From positions 93,693-157,692 of the forward strand of contig JAVJON010000002.1 in assembly GCA_040216765.1 (NCBI GenBank): 64,000 nucleotides of DNA, written 5' to 3'. The stretch comes from Marinibaculum sp040216765 (GTDB taxonomy: Bacteria; Pseudomonadota; Alphaproteobacteria; Ferrovibrionales; Ferrovibrionaceae). The position numbers and the translations under genes were made by a program. The first letter of the stretch is position 1. Each line of letters begins with the position of its first letter. Shown here one piece after another: positions 39,676 to 48,083 of the stretch. The notes beneath the pieces were generated by a model. The model was not told where the DNA came from, did not search any database, and saw only the letters and a program-made list of their open reading frames with translations.

Positions 39676-40344
39676 CTATCGGGCAGGGGGAGCCTCGGCA
39701 CCGCGGGAACCGGCCGTCCCGGGATAATCGGGCTGCGCCTCCGGCCGGGCGTCGCGGAACGCCTTCAGCGGCACGCAGAGCCCCTCCACGTCCAGCAGCC
39801 CGGGATATTCGGACAGGTCGACCTCGAAGCGGCGCGCATTGGCCAGCTGCGGCACCAGGTGCAGTTCCGCCCAGCCGGGCGTCTCGCCGAAGCAGAACCG
39901 GCTCCGCCGCCGCCGGGCCGCCAGTCCGGCTTCCAGCGCCGCAAGCCCCGTCCGCATCCAGTGGCGATACCAGTCGCGGATGGCCGGTTCCGGCTGCGCC
40001 ATCCGCTCTGCCAGATAGCGCCGCACCCGGTTGTTGTTCAGCGGGTGCAGGTCGCTGGCGATCAGCTGGGCGAAGGCCCGTGCCTCCGCCCGGTCCAGCG
40101 GGTCGGCGGGCAGCAGCGCCCGCTGCGGATATCGTTCCTCGAGATATTCCAGGATCGCCGCGGACTGTGCGATCACCCGGTCGCCGACCTGCAGCGCGGG
40201 CAGCAGCCCCTGCGGGTTGACCCTGCGCCAGACGGCAGGCGACAGGGCGCCGACCGGCAGGTAGTCGAAGGCAAGGCCCTTCAGTCCCAGGGCGATCCGG
40301 ACCCGCTCGCCGGCGGAATTCTGCCAGCGCGATATGAGCCGCAT
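39676..40344 (-). CDS. Glutathione S-transferase, zeta/maleylacetoacetate isomerase-like
   Basis: A 222-residue GST. The N-terminal thioredoxin domain (FDYLPVG, NPQGLLPALQVGDRVIAQSAAILEYLEE) and the C-terminal helices (WAELHLVPQLANARRF) follow the zeta-class pattern of maleylacetoacetate isomerase. In zeta enzymes the motif SSCxxR carries the active Ser and a Cys; here the region reads NSAGERVRIAL, so a Ser is retained and the Cys is replaced by Ala. That could change activity. The C-terminal 25 residues are an extra tail (PEAQPDYPGTAGSRG). It may belong to aromatic acid catabolism with the monooxygenase upstream. Confidence 0.8.
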   Translation of the reverse strand: MRLISRWQNSAGERVRIALGLKGLAFDYLPVGALSPAVWRRVNPQGLLPALQVGDRVIAQSAAILEYLEERYPQRALLPADPLDRAEARAFAQLIASDLHPLNNNRVRRYLAERMAQPEPAIRDWYRHWMRTGLAALEAGLAARRRRSRFCFGETPGWAELHLVPQLANARRFEVDLSEYPGLLDVEGLCVPLKAFRDARPEAQPDYPGTAGSRGAEAPPAR

Positions 40345-40362
40345 TGCCGGAGCCTGGGCCGC

Positions 40363-41118
40363 CTAGTTGCCGGCCAGCAGCGCTTTCGCCGTGTCGGACC
40401 AGAGCCCGTCCAGGCTCTGGAAGGGCAGCCGGACCTCCTGCAGGCCGATATAGCCGGCGCCGACCTGGTACTGGTCGAACAGCAGGATCAGGGCATCCTC
40501 GCCGATCGCGAAATTGCGGAAGTTCTCCGCCTGCGGCCCGGCGCCCTTGGCGATCCAGTCGGCATCGGCGGCCTCGCCCAGCTTGGCCGTCAGGGCGGCG
40601 ACCGCGCCGGCCGACAGGCGCGGCAGGGCCTTGTCCATGTCGGCGAACAGGTCCGCCAGGGCGATCTCGCGATTGTCGTCCTTGGCATAGCTCTTCGTGT
40701 GGAAGGCGGAGATGCCGTGCGCGCCGCCGGTATACTGGTAGTCGACGAAGATGTAGGAGGCGATCTCCGGCCCGTTCCGCGCCACCCAGCAGGACAGCAT
40801 GTAGGTATATTCCTGCACCGCGCTGTCGGGCGGCGGCGGGTTGGCGCTGCCTTCCGTCACCGCCTCGTCGCGCAGCGCGGTCACGAAGGCCGCCAGGGCG
40901 GCATCGACCTTCGGGTCGCCGCTGCGCGGGGTGACGAAGTCGTAGGCGATTTTGCCCTCGGTGACCTTGTAGTCGCCCTGCAGGTCGGTGCAGTCCGGCC
41001 CGAAGCTGGGGCCGGCATCGTCGCCGGCGGCGCCGGCAGGGCCCGTCGCGGCCAGCAGCAGGCCACCCAGCAGGGCGGCGCGCAGGACCGGGGCGGCACG
41101 CAGGAACGGATATGGCAT
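40363..41118 (-). CDS. Exported DUF3298/DUF4163-like protein (RsiV-like fold)
   Basis: A 251-residue protein with a cleavable signal peptide (ALLGGLLLAATGPAGAAG). The mature part resembles the DUF4163 and DUF3298 pair seen in RsiV-type extracytoplasmic proteins: VTPRSGDPKVDAALAAFV near the N-terminus, SYIFVDYQYTGGAHG in the middle, and FAIGEDALILLFDQYQVG close to the C-terminus. RsiV itself is a membrane anti-sigma factor that binds lysozyme; this protein lacks a transmembrane anti-sigma domain and so probably only shares the sensor fold. Confidence 0.75.
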   Translation of the reverse strand: MPYPFLRAAPVLRAALLGGLLLAATGPAGAAGDDAGPSFGPDCTDLQGDYKVTEGKIAYDFVTPRSGDPKVDAALAAFVTALRDEAVTEGSANPPPPDSAVQEYTYMLSCWVARNGPEIASYIFVDYQYTGGAHGISAFHTKSYAKDDNREIALADLFADMDKALPRLSAGAVAALTAKLGEAADADWIAKGAGPQAENFRNFAIGEDALILLFDQYQVGAGYIGLQEVRLPFQSLDGLWSDTAKALLAGN

Positions 41119-41140
41119 CGCTCGGGCTCCAGCCTTGGGG

Positions 41141-42319
41141 CTAGCGGGTCAGCTCCCGCATCGCATTGTCCAGCCCCTCCAGGGTCAGCGGGTACATGCG
41201 GTCGTTCATCAGCTGGCGCATGATCTGGATCGAGGGCGTGTATTCCCAGTACTTCTCCTGCACCGGATTGATCCAGGCGGCCTTGGAATAGATCCCCAGC
41301 ATGCGCTCCATCCAGGCCTGCCCGGCCTCCTCGTTCCAGTGCTCCACGCTGCCGCCGGGATAGACGATCTCGTAGGGGCTCATCGAGGCATCGCCGACGA
41401 AGATCACCTTGTAGTCGGCGGCGTAGGTGTGCAGCACGTCCCAGGTCGGCACGAACTCCGAATGCCGGCGGCGGTTGTCCTTCCACAGCTTCTCGTAGAC
41501 GCAGTTGTGGAAGTAGTAATATTCCAGGTGCTTGAACTCCGTGCGGACGGCGGAGAACAGCTCCTCGCAGGTGCGGACATGGTCGTCCATCGACCCGCCG
41601 ATATCGAACAGGATCAGCACCTTCACCGCATTGTGCCGCTCCGGCACCATCTTCAGGTCCAGATAGCCGGCATTGTTGGCGGTCGCCTTGATGGTGTTCG
41701 GCAGGTCCAGCTCCATGTCGGCGCCTGACCGCGCGAACTGCCGCAGCCGGCGCAGTGCCATCTTGATGTTGCGGGTGCCCAGCTCGACGGAATCGTCGAG
41801 ATTCCTGTACTCCCGCTTGTCCCAGACCTTCACGGCGCGGCGGTGCCGGCTCTTCTCCTGGCCGATGCGGATGCCTTCGGGATTGTAGCCATAGGCACCG
41901 AACGGCGAGGTGCCGGCCGTGCCGATCCATTTCGAGCCGCCCTGGTGGCGGCCCTTCTGTTCCTCCAGGCGCTGCTTCAGGGTCTCCATCAGCTTTTCCC
42001 AGCCGCCGAGCGCCTCGATCTCCGCCTTCTCCTCCTCGGTCAGGTATTTCTCCGCCATCTTGCGGAGCCATTCCTCGGGGATCTCGGCCGTCACTTCCTC
42101 GCCGCCCAGCTCCAGCCCGTTGAAGCACTTGCCGAACACCCGGTCGAACTTGTCCAGGTTGCGCTCGTCCTTCACCAGGGTGGCGCGGGAGAGGTAGTAG
42201 AAATCCTCCACCGAATAGTCCGCCAGCCCCGCCTGCATGCCCTCCATCAGGGTCAGGTATTCGCGCAGGGAGGCCGGGACCTGGGCGTTGCGCAGTTCCA
42301 GGAAGAAGTTGATGAACAT
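41141..42319 (-). CDS. CoxE-like VWA domain protein
   Basis: A 392-residue cytoplasmic protein. The first half is helical and charged (EEWLRKMAEKYLTEEEKAEIEALGG). The C-terminal half is a VWA domain with the MIDAS region VKVLILFDIGGSMDDH, where the usual DxSxS reads DxGGS, and later VIFVGDASMSPYEIV. It belongs to the group that pairs with MoxR ATPases. The start at 42319 follows a GGAGAG ribosome site. The MoxR gene lies about 180 bp upstream, past a palindromic repeat. Such pairs remodel or insert cofactors into large metalloproteins; the target here is unknown. Confidence 0.85.
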   Translation of the reverse strand: MFINFFLELRNAQVPASLREYLTLMEGMQAGLADYSVEDFYYLSRATLVKDERNLDKFDRVFGKCFNGLELGGEEVTAEIPEEWLRKMAEKYLTEEEKAEIEALGGWEKLMETLKQRLEEQKGRHQGGSKWIGTAGTSPFGAYGYNPEGIRIGQEKSRHRRAVKVWDKREYRNLDDSVELGTRNIKMALRRLRQFARSGADMELDLPNTIKATANNAGYLDLKMVPERHNAVKVLILFDIGGSMDDHVRTCEELFSAVRTEFKHLEYYYFHNCVYEKLWKDNRRRHSEFVPTWDVLHTYAADYKVIFVGDASMSPYEIVYPGGSVEHWNEEAGQAWMERMLGIYSKAAWINPVQEKYWEYTPSIQIMRQLMNDRMYPLTLEGLDNAMRELTR

Positions 42320-42385
42320 TGCAGACTCTCCTGCGGTGCCGCGTCCGGCATCGGTCAAGATCGGAGCGAGGTCATATCTCCAACG

Positions 42386-42485
42386 TCATCCCGGCCTTGC
42401 GCCGGGATCCATTCCGCAAGCCGCGCGGCGCTTCACCGTTGGCGGAATGGGTTCCCGGGTCAAGCCCGGGAACGACGTCGACGAG
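42386..42485. repeat. Dispersed palindromic repeat copy 1
   Basis: The first half is CGTCATCCCGGCCTTG and CGCCGGGATCCATTCCGC; the second half is GGGTTCCCGGGTCAAG and CCCGGGAACGACG. Each half is a self-complementary hairpin (CCCGGCCTTGCGCCGGG and TTCCCGGGTCAAGCCCGGGAA). Very similar modules occur at 51371-51455 and 51488-51592. The copy lies between the VWA and MoxR genes, so it would sit in their shared mRNA. Confidence 0.8.
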
Positions 42486-42500
42486 TGTGCGTCGGACCCC

Positions 42501-43349
42501 TTAGTTCTTGCGGTCGCGGCGCGCGATGAAGGCCAGCCGCTCGAACAGGTGCACGTCCTGCTCGTTCTTCAGGAGCGCGCCGGCCATCGGCGGGATCAGC
42601 TTGTTCGGGTCCTTGCTCTTCAGCACCTCCAGCGGCAGCTCCTCCGCCATCAGCAGCTTCAGCCAGTCCAGCAGCTCGGAGGTCGAGGGCTTCTTCTTCA
42701 GGCCGGGCGTGTCGCGGATGTCGTAGAAGATGTTCAGCGCCTCGCGCACCAGCACCTTCTGGATGTCCGGGTAGTGGACGTCGATGATTTCCAGCATGGT
42801 GTCGCGGTCGGGGAACTGGATGTAGTGGAAGAAGCAGCGGCGCAGGAAGGCGTCCGGCAGCTCCTTCTCGTTGTTCGACGTGATGATGACGATCGGCCGC
42901 TGGACCGCCTGGATCGTTTCCTGCGTCTCGTAGACGTAGAATTCCATGCGGTCGAGTTCCAGCAGCAGGTCGTTCGGGAACTCGATATCCGCCTTGTCGA
43001 TCTCGTCGATCAGCAGCACCGGGCGCTCCGGCGCGACGAAGCTGTCCCACAGCTTGCCCTTGACGATGTAGTTGCGGATGTCGTTGACCTTCGCGTCGCC
43101 CAGCTGGCTGTCCCGCAGGCGCGACACCGCGTCGTACTCGTACAGGCCCTGCTGGGCCTTGCTGGTGGACTTGATGTGCCAGGTGATCAGCGGCGCATCG
43201 ACGGCCTTGGCGACTTCCTGCGCCAGCACGGTCTTGCCGGTCCCGGGTTCCCCCTTGATCAGGAGCGGGCGCTCCAGGGTGATCGCCGCGTTCACGGCGA
43301 TCCGCAGATCCTCGGTTGCCACATAATTCTCGGTGCCCTCGAAACGCAT
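42501..43349 (-). CDS. MoxR-family AAA+ ATPase
   Basis: A 282-residue AAA+ ATPase. The Walker A is in PLLIKGEPGTGKTVLAQEV, Walker B in PVLLIDEIDKADIEFPNDLL, sensor 1 in IVIITSNNEKELPDAFLRR. It has the characteristic small insert of the MoxR group. It acts as a chaperone-like ATPase for a VWA partner, encoded next on the same strand. The start has an AGGAAGAAC ribosome site. The gap to the VWA gene contains a palindromic repeat that could affect expression of the second gene. Confidence 0.92.
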   Translation of the reverse strand: MRFEGTENYVATEDLRIAVNAAITLERPLLIKGEPGTGKTVLAQEVAKAVDAPLITWHIKSTSKAQQGLYEYDAVSRLRDSQLGDAKVNDIRNYIVKGKLWDSFVAPERPVLLIDEIDKADIEFPNDLLLELDRMEFYVYETQETIQAVQRPIVIITSNNEKELPDAFLRRCFFHYIQFPDRDTMLEIIDVHYPDIQKVLVREALNIFYDIRDTPGLKKKPSTSELLDWLKLLMAEELPLEVLKSKDPNKLIPPMAGALLKNEQDVHLFERLAFIARRDRKN

Positions 43350-43670
43350 GTTCTTCCTGATCCCTTGAATGTACCTGTCGGCGGAATGCCCGGCAGGCGC
43401 CCGCCTGCGCGGTCCCCGTCGGCAATCGTCGCCGTCATGCTGTCGTCGGTGCCGTGCCGGGGCAGCCGTCCCGGGCGGCAGGTGAAAGTCTGCGGCGCAA
43501 GGTAAGGCGGGCCGGCGGCGGGTTCAACTTCGGGCCGCAGGCCCGTGCCCCGGCCCGGGGCGGTCGCCGGCCCTGCGCTGCTGCGTTGCAGCATTCCGGT
43601 TGACGGCGGAACCGGCGGCTCCGACACTCGGCGGGTCCGGCAAGGGCCGGCGGCGGCAGAGGAGACGGCG
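43350..43670. other. 321-bp gap between divergent MoxR and ABC importer genes
   Basis: Nothing gene-like was supported; the open frame extending from the binding protein upstream has no ribosome site and is not conserved in appearance. The stretch should contain the promoters of both units; no clear consensus pair was found. Confidence 0.45.
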
Positions 43671-44474
43671 ATGACCAGGCGCAGCAACGGTTTCTCCCGG
43701 CGTGGCTTCATGGAGGCGGCGTTGATCGTGTTCGCGGCCCTCGGTGTCGGGTTTGCCATGGGCGCAGGCCATGCCCATGCCGATACCGTCAGGATCGGTA
43801 CGGAGGGAGCCTACAAGCCGTTCAACTACATGACGGAGGGCGGCAAGCTCGAAGGCTTCGACATCGACATCGCCCACGCGCTCTGTGCGGAGATGAAGGC
43901 GGACTGCACCTTCACCGCGCAGGACTGGGACGGCATCATCCCCGGCCTGCAGGCCGGCCGGTACGACGCGATCGTGGCGTCGATGTCGATCACGCCGGAC
44001 CGCGAGGAAGTGGTCCTGTTCACCGATCCCTATTACCGCAGCCCGGCCTCCTTCCTGACCCTGAAGGATGGCGGCGTGACGGCGACGGCCCCCGCCGACC
44101 TTGCCGGCAAGACGATCGGCGCGCAGTCGGCGACCACCCATGCGCAATACCTGCAGGACAAGCATCCCGATTCCGACCTGAAGCTCTACCGCACCCTGGA
44201 CGATGCGGTGCTGGACCTTGAATCGGGCCGGGTCGACGTGGTGATGGGCGACAAGCTGCCGCTGTGGGACTGGGCGCAGGACGATGCCAAGGGGCTGACC
44301 TTCGTGGGCGAGGACATCACCGCGGTGGAGTATTTCGGGCCCGGCATCGGCATCGCCCTGCGCAAGGAGGATGCCGCCCTGCGCGATCGCATCAATGTCG
44401 CGCTGAAGGCGATCGTCGCCGACGGCACCTACGAGAAGATCAACGCGAAGTATTTCCCGTTCAGCATCCGCTGA
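43671..44474 (+). CDS. Amino-acid ABC transporter substrate-binding protein with Tat-type signal
   Basis: A 267-residue periplasmic protein of the lysine/arginine/histidine-binding family 3. The signal peptide carries a twin-arginine element (FSRRGFMEA) before its hydrophobic core, suggesting export by the Tat pathway. The mature sequence shows VRIGTEGAYKPFNYM, GFDIDIAHALCAEMK and DAIVASMSITPDREEVVLFTDPYY, all typical of this family. Its partners are the two permeases that follow. The start at 43671 has a GAGGAGA ribosome site. Confidence 0.9.
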   Translation: MTRRSNGFSRRGFMEAALIVFAALGVGFAMGAGHAHADTVRIGTEGAYKPFNYMTEGGKLEGFDIDIAHALCAEMKADCTFTAQDWDGIIPGLQAGRYDAIVASMSITPDREEVVLFTDPYYRSPASFLTLKDGGVTATAPADLAGKTIGAQSATTHAQYLQDKHPDSDLKLYRTLDDAVLDLESGRVDVVMGDKLPLWDWAQDDAKGLTFVGEDITAVEYFGPGIGIALRKEDAALRDRINVALKAIVADGTYEKINAKYFPFSIR

Positions 44475-44509
44475 GGCGCAACCGGAGCCGCCGCGGCCCG
44501 GCCTGAGCC

Positions 44510-45187
44510 TTGCTCGACAGCCTGGCCCTGGTTCTCGGCTGGTCCGACGCGCTGCTGCTGGGGGCCGCCGTCACACTGGGCGTGGCGGTCAGCGCCTTCC
44601 TGATCGGCTGCCTGCTGGGGACCGGGCTTCTGGTCGCCTTCCGCAGCCGCTGGCCTGCGCTCCGCATGTTGGCGCAGACCTATGTCGCGGTGGTGCGCGG
44701 CGTGCCGGAACTGCTCGCCGTCCTGGTGGTGTTCTTCGGCGGCGGCCTGCTCTACCGCGCCGCCACTGGCCATGCCCTGGACCCGTTCGTCGCGGGGGCG
44801 ATCGCCCTCGGCCTGATCGCCGCCGCCTTCGCCGCGGAGGTGCTGCGCGGCGCCTGGGTCGCGGTGCCGAAGGGACAGTGGGATGCCGCGGCCTCGCTGG
44901 CCCTGCCGCGGCGGGTCATGGTGCTGCAGGTGATCGGGCCGCAGGCCCTGCGCCTCGCCCTGCCGGGGCTGACCAATCTCTGGCTGATCGTGCTGAAGGA
45001 CACCGCCCTGGTCTCCGTCATCGCGGTGGACGACATCCTGCGGGTCGCCACCGTCGCGTCCAGCGCCAGCCGGCAGCCCTTCACCTTCTACCTGGCGGCC
45101 TGCCTGCTCTACCTGGTCCTGACCGCCGCCAGCCTGCAGCTGCAGCGCCTGCTGCCGGACCGGACGGGACTGGGCGATGTCCGCTAG
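44510..45187 (+). CDS. Polar amino-acid ABC transporter permease (HisQ-like)
   Basis: A 225-residue inner-membrane protein with about five helices. The TLGVAVSAFLIG start and the VPKGQWDAAASLALPRRVMVLQVIGPQALRLALP segment, which contains the EAA-loop equivalent, match the HisM/HisQ permeases. A TTG codon at 44510 was taken as the start because it gives the usual length. The next permease overlaps the end by 11 bp. It forms a heterodimeric channel with that permease. No ATPase gene is present in this cluster. Confidence 0.85.
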   Translation: MLDSLALVLGWSDALLLGAAVTLGVAVSAFLIGCLLGTGLLVAFRSRWPALRMLAQTYVAVVRGVPELLAVLVVFFGGGLLYRAATGHALDPFVAGAIALGLIAAAFAAEVLRGAWVAVPKGQWDAAASLALPRRVMVLQVIGPQALRLALPGLTNLWLIVLKDTALVSVIAVDDILRVATVASSASRQPFTFYLAACLLYLVLTAASLQLQRLLPDRTGLGDVR

Positions 45188-45857
45188 CTTCCTGCTGGAG
45201 AACCTGCCGAGGCTGCTCTCCGGCCTCTGGGTGACCGCGCAGCTGCTCGCCCTGGCACTCGCGGCCGGCGGCGCGCTCGCGGTGTGCTGCGCGCTGGGCT
45301 GGCGCAGCCGGTTCCTCCCGCTGCGCTGGCTGATCCGCGGCTATGCCGGCTTCTTCCGGGGTACGCCGCTGATCGCGCAGATCTTCCTGGTCTATTACGG
45401 CGCCGGCCAGTTCAGCGCGGAGCTGCGGGAGATCGGCCTCTGGTCGGTGCTGCGGGAAGCCTATTGGTGTGCCGCGATCACCTTCGCGCTGAACACCGGC
45501 GCCTATTCCACGGTGATCGTGCGCGGCGCCCTGGACGCGGTGCCGCGCGGCCAGATGGAGGCGGGGCGATCGCTGGGATTCTCCCGCTGGCAGGTGTTCC
45601 GCCTGGTGCTCTGGCCGCAGGCCCTGCGGGTCGGCCTGCCGGCCTATGGCAACGAGGTGATCTACATGCTGAAGGGCACGGCCGTGGCCTCGACCGTGAC
45701 CCTGTTCGACCTGATGGGCGTGGCCCGCGCGATCTATGCCGGCAGCTTCCGCTTCGAGATCTACCTGGCGGCGGCCTTGATCTATATCGCGCTCACCGCC
45801 TTGCTCACCTGGGGGGTGCGCAGCGTGGAACGGCGGCTGAAAGTGCCGGGGCCTTGA
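45177..45857 (+). CDS. Polar amino-acid ABC transporter permease (HisM-like)
   Basis: A 226-residue inner-membrane protein. It has the N-terminal periplasmic entry pattern (GYAGFFRGTPLIAQIFLVYYG) and the EAA-loop segment PRGQMEAGRSLGFSRWQVFRLVLWPQALR, the ATPase-docking site. It begins inside the 3' end of the upstream permease gene, indicating coupling. The missing ATPase must come from elsewhere in the genome. Confidence 0.88.
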   Translation: MSASFLLENLPRLLSGLWVTAQLLALALAAGGALAVCCALGWRSRFLPLRWLIRGYAGFFRGTPLIAQIFLVYYGAGQFSAELREIGLWSVLREAYWCAAITFALNTGAYSTVIVRGALDAVPRGQMEAGRSLGFSRWQVFRLVLWPQALRVGLPAYGNEVIYMLKGTAVASTVTLFDLMGVARAIYAGSFRFEIYLAAALIYIALTALLTWGVRSVERRLKVPGP

Positions 45858-45929
45858 ACACCGGGCGATCCGCCTCGCGCGCGGCGCCCTGCTTCCCGGC
45901 CTGTCGGTCTGCGGTCCGCGTCGATCCTG

Positions 45930-46085
45930 TCAGCGCAGGGTCGTGAAGAAGGTGTTGGAGGCGGCGCCCAGCTTGATCGTGCCGGCGGCCAGCCGGTCCA
46001 GTTCGCCGATCGGCAGCGCCGCGGGCCGCAGAGCCGTCGCCTTGCCGGAGGTGGCTGCCGGGTCGCATTCGGTTTTCCTGGTCAT
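45930..46085 (-). CDS. Candidate 51-residue small protein
   Basis: A short frame: MTRKTECDPAATSG near the start and KLGAASNTFFTTLR at the end. The ATG at 46085 is preceded by GGGAG at a workable distance. It has no membrane helix or recognisable motif and one Cys. Composition resembles coding DNA rather than noise, but such a short gene could be fortuitous. It lies between the ABC importer and the DMT transporters, facing away from the importer. A regulatory or modified peptide is possible; no evidence favours one. Confidence 0.35.
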   Translation of the reverse strand: MTRKTECDPAATSGKATALRPAALPIGELDRLAAGTIKLGAASNTFFTTLR

Positions 46086-46191
46086 GGTCGCGGTCTCCCT
46101 GTTCACGATGCGCCGGCCTCTCGCCGCCGGCCCATGACACCTATAAGGGGGCCGAATATGTCGGCTTTCTGTCGGCAGGATGTCGGCGCGG
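46086..46191. other. Gap between small ORF and DMT transporter genes
   Basis: Together with 45858-45929 this forms a 334-bp stretch holding only the 51-residue candidate gene. No terminator or promoter was identified with confidence. Confidence 0.35.
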
Positions 46192-47118
46192 TCAGTCCCG
46201 CGCCGAGCCGTGGCGCAGCGACACTGCAGGAGCCCGTCGTACCGCCTGGACGGACACCAGCACGCCGATGACGGCCAATGTCACGCCCACGGCGGTTGCC
46301 GGGCCGGGTACTTCGTCCAGCAGCGGGATCGCCGCCACGGTGGCGATCGCGGGCACGCCGGCCACCACGCTGGCCGCGGCGGTGGCGCCGATATGGCGCA
46401 CCGCGGTGCCGAAGGCGATGATCGAGACGATGACCGCCAGCAGGCCCTGGTACAGCCCGTAGAAGGCGATCCAGCTCCAGGACAGCTCGCCCAGCCCGAC
46501 CGGCAGGAACAGCAGGTAGACGGGCGTGTAGATCGCCATCGAGGGCACGCAGATCAGCATCGTCGCGTCCACCGCGCCGACGTTCCAGCGCCGCATCAGG
46601 ATCGTGAAGACCGACCAGGAGAGGCTGGCGGAGAGATAGCCCAGGTCTCCCACCCACTGCCCCGGTGTATCCGCAGCGAGGCTGGAGATCGCGAGCGCGC
46701 CGATGCCGGCGAAGATCAGGCCGAGGCCGAGGATCCGCATGCCCCGCAGCCGCTCCCCCAGGAACAGCGCGCCCAGGATCGCGGTGAAGAACGGCAGCAT
46801 GCCGTGCAGCAGGACCCCGGCATGGGCGGCCGGCGCCAGGGAGAAGCCGGCGAAGGACAGGCTGGAATAGACGATGCCGCCCAGCAGGGCCATCGTCAGG
46901 ACCTGCCAGGGCCGCAGGCCCGCGAAGCGGCGCATCGCGAAAAGCGGCAGCATGACCAGGCCGCTGACCCCGAAGCGCAGCATCAGCATATCGGCCGGCT
47001 GCACCGGCCCGCGCAGGCCATAGCGGGTGGTGAGTATGAAGCCGGCCCAGATCAGCAGCGCGGCCAGCGCCGCCAGGATGCCGAGCGGCCGGGAGCCCTC
47101 GCCCTGCAGCGCCGTCAT
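46192..47118 (-). CDS. EamA-family drug/metabolite transporter, copy B
   Basis: A 308-residue inner-membrane protein with about ten helices in two EamA halves. Segments such as GFILTTRYGLRGPVQPADMLMLRFGVSGL and AIYTPVYLLFLPVGLG are shared nearly word for word with the adjacent copy. EamA transporters export small metabolites or drugs; substrate unknown. Start at 47118 matches the neighbour's start by alignment. Length is identical to the upstream copy, so the pair is a clear tandem duplication. Confidence 0.88.
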   Translation of the reverse strand: MTALQGEGSRPLGILAALAALLIWAGFILTTRYGLRGPVQPADMLMLRFGVSGLVMLPLFAMRRFAGLRPWQVLTMALLGGIVYSSLSFAGFSLAPAAHAGVLLHGMLPFFTAILGALFLGERLRGMRILGLGLIFAGIGALAISSLAADTPGQWVGDLGYLSASLSWSVFTILMRRWNVGAVDATMLICVPSMAIYTPVYLLFLPVGLGELSWSWIAFYGLYQGLLAVIVSIIAFGTAVRHIGATAAASVVAGVPAIATVAAIPLLDEVPGPATAVGVTLAVIGVLVSVQAVRRAPAVSLRHGSARD

Positions 47119-47143
47119 CGGCCGTTTCCCATGGCGGCGCGCG

Positions 47144-48070
47144 TCAATCGCCGGCCGCGCCATGGCGCAGCGACACCGCAGGGCCGCGGCGCACCGCCTG
47201 CACCGACACCAGCATGCCGGTGATGGCCAGCGCCACGCCGATCGCGGTGACCGGGGTGGGGATCTCGTCCAGCAGCGGGATCGCGGCCAGGGTGGCGATC
47301 GCCGGCACGCCGGAGCTGATGCTGGCGGCCGCGGTGGCGCCGATGTTGCGCACCGCGATGCCGAAGGCGATCACCGAGATCACCACCGCGACCAGGCCCT
47401 GGTAGAGTCCGTAGAACAGGATCCAGGTCCAGGGCAGGTCGCCCAGGCCCACCGGCAGGAACAGCAGGTAGACCGGCGTGTAGATCACCATCGAGGGTAC
47501 GCAGATGACGGCGGTCGCCATCACCGGCGAGACGTTCCAGCGCCGCATCAGGACGGTGAAGATCGACCAGGACAGGCTGGCCGACATGAAGCTCAGGTCG
47601 CCGCGCCACTGGCCCGGCACCTCCGACGACAGGCTGGAGATCGCCATCGACGCGATGCCCGCGAACAGCAATCCCAGGCCCACAAGCTTCATCGCCGGCA
47701 GCTTCTCCCCCAGGAACAGGGCGCCCAGGATAGAGGTGTAGAACGGCAGCATGCCGGGCAGCAGCACGGCGGCATGGGCGGCCGGCGCCAGGGTGAAGCC
47801 GGTGAAGGACAGGCAGGAGAAGCCGACCCCCGCCAGCGCCGCCAATGTCATCGCCTGCCAGAAGCGCAGGCCCGCGAAGCCGTGCCGCAGGAAGACCGGC
47901 AGCATGATCAGGCCGCTGACGCCGAAGCGCAGCATCAGCATGTCGGCCGGCTGCACCGGCCCGCGCAGGCCGTAGCGGGTGGTCAGGATGAAGCCCGACC
48001 AGATCAGCAGGCAGGCAAAGGCGCAGGAGATGCCGAGCAGGCGCGAGCCTTCGCCGCTGGAATTGGTCAT
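47144..48070 (-). CDS. EamA-family drug/metabolite transporter, copy A
   Basis: A 308-residue protein of the same length and topology as the copy 26 bp downstream, with matching N- and C-termini (VQAVRRGPAVSLRHGAAGD versus VQAVRRAPAVSLRHGSARD). Divergence is spread over several helices, so the duplication is not recent. It follows the PdeM gene by 13 bp and could be cotranscribed with it. Confidence 0.88.
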   Translation of the reverse strand: MTNSSGEGSRLLGISCAFACLLIWSGFILTTRYGLRGPVQPADMLMLRFGVSGLIMLPVFLRHGFAGLRFWQAMTLAALAGVGFSCLSFTGFTLAPAAHAAVLLPGMLPFYTSILGALFLGEKLPAMKLVGLGLLFAGIASMAISSLSSEVPGQWRGDLSFMSASLSWSIFTVLMRRWNVSPVMATAVICVPSMVIYTPVYLLFLPVGLGDLPWTWILFYGLYQGLVAVVISVIAFGIAVRNIGATAAASISSGVPAIATLAAIPLLDEIPTPVTAIGVALAITGMLVSVQAVRRGPAVSLRHGAAGD

Positions 48071-48083
48071 CGGGCGGGAGCCT

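Noticed and set aside
41673..42529. Plus-strand frames opposite the VWA gene
   Set aside because: They read against a clear VWA domain and span a palindromic repeat.
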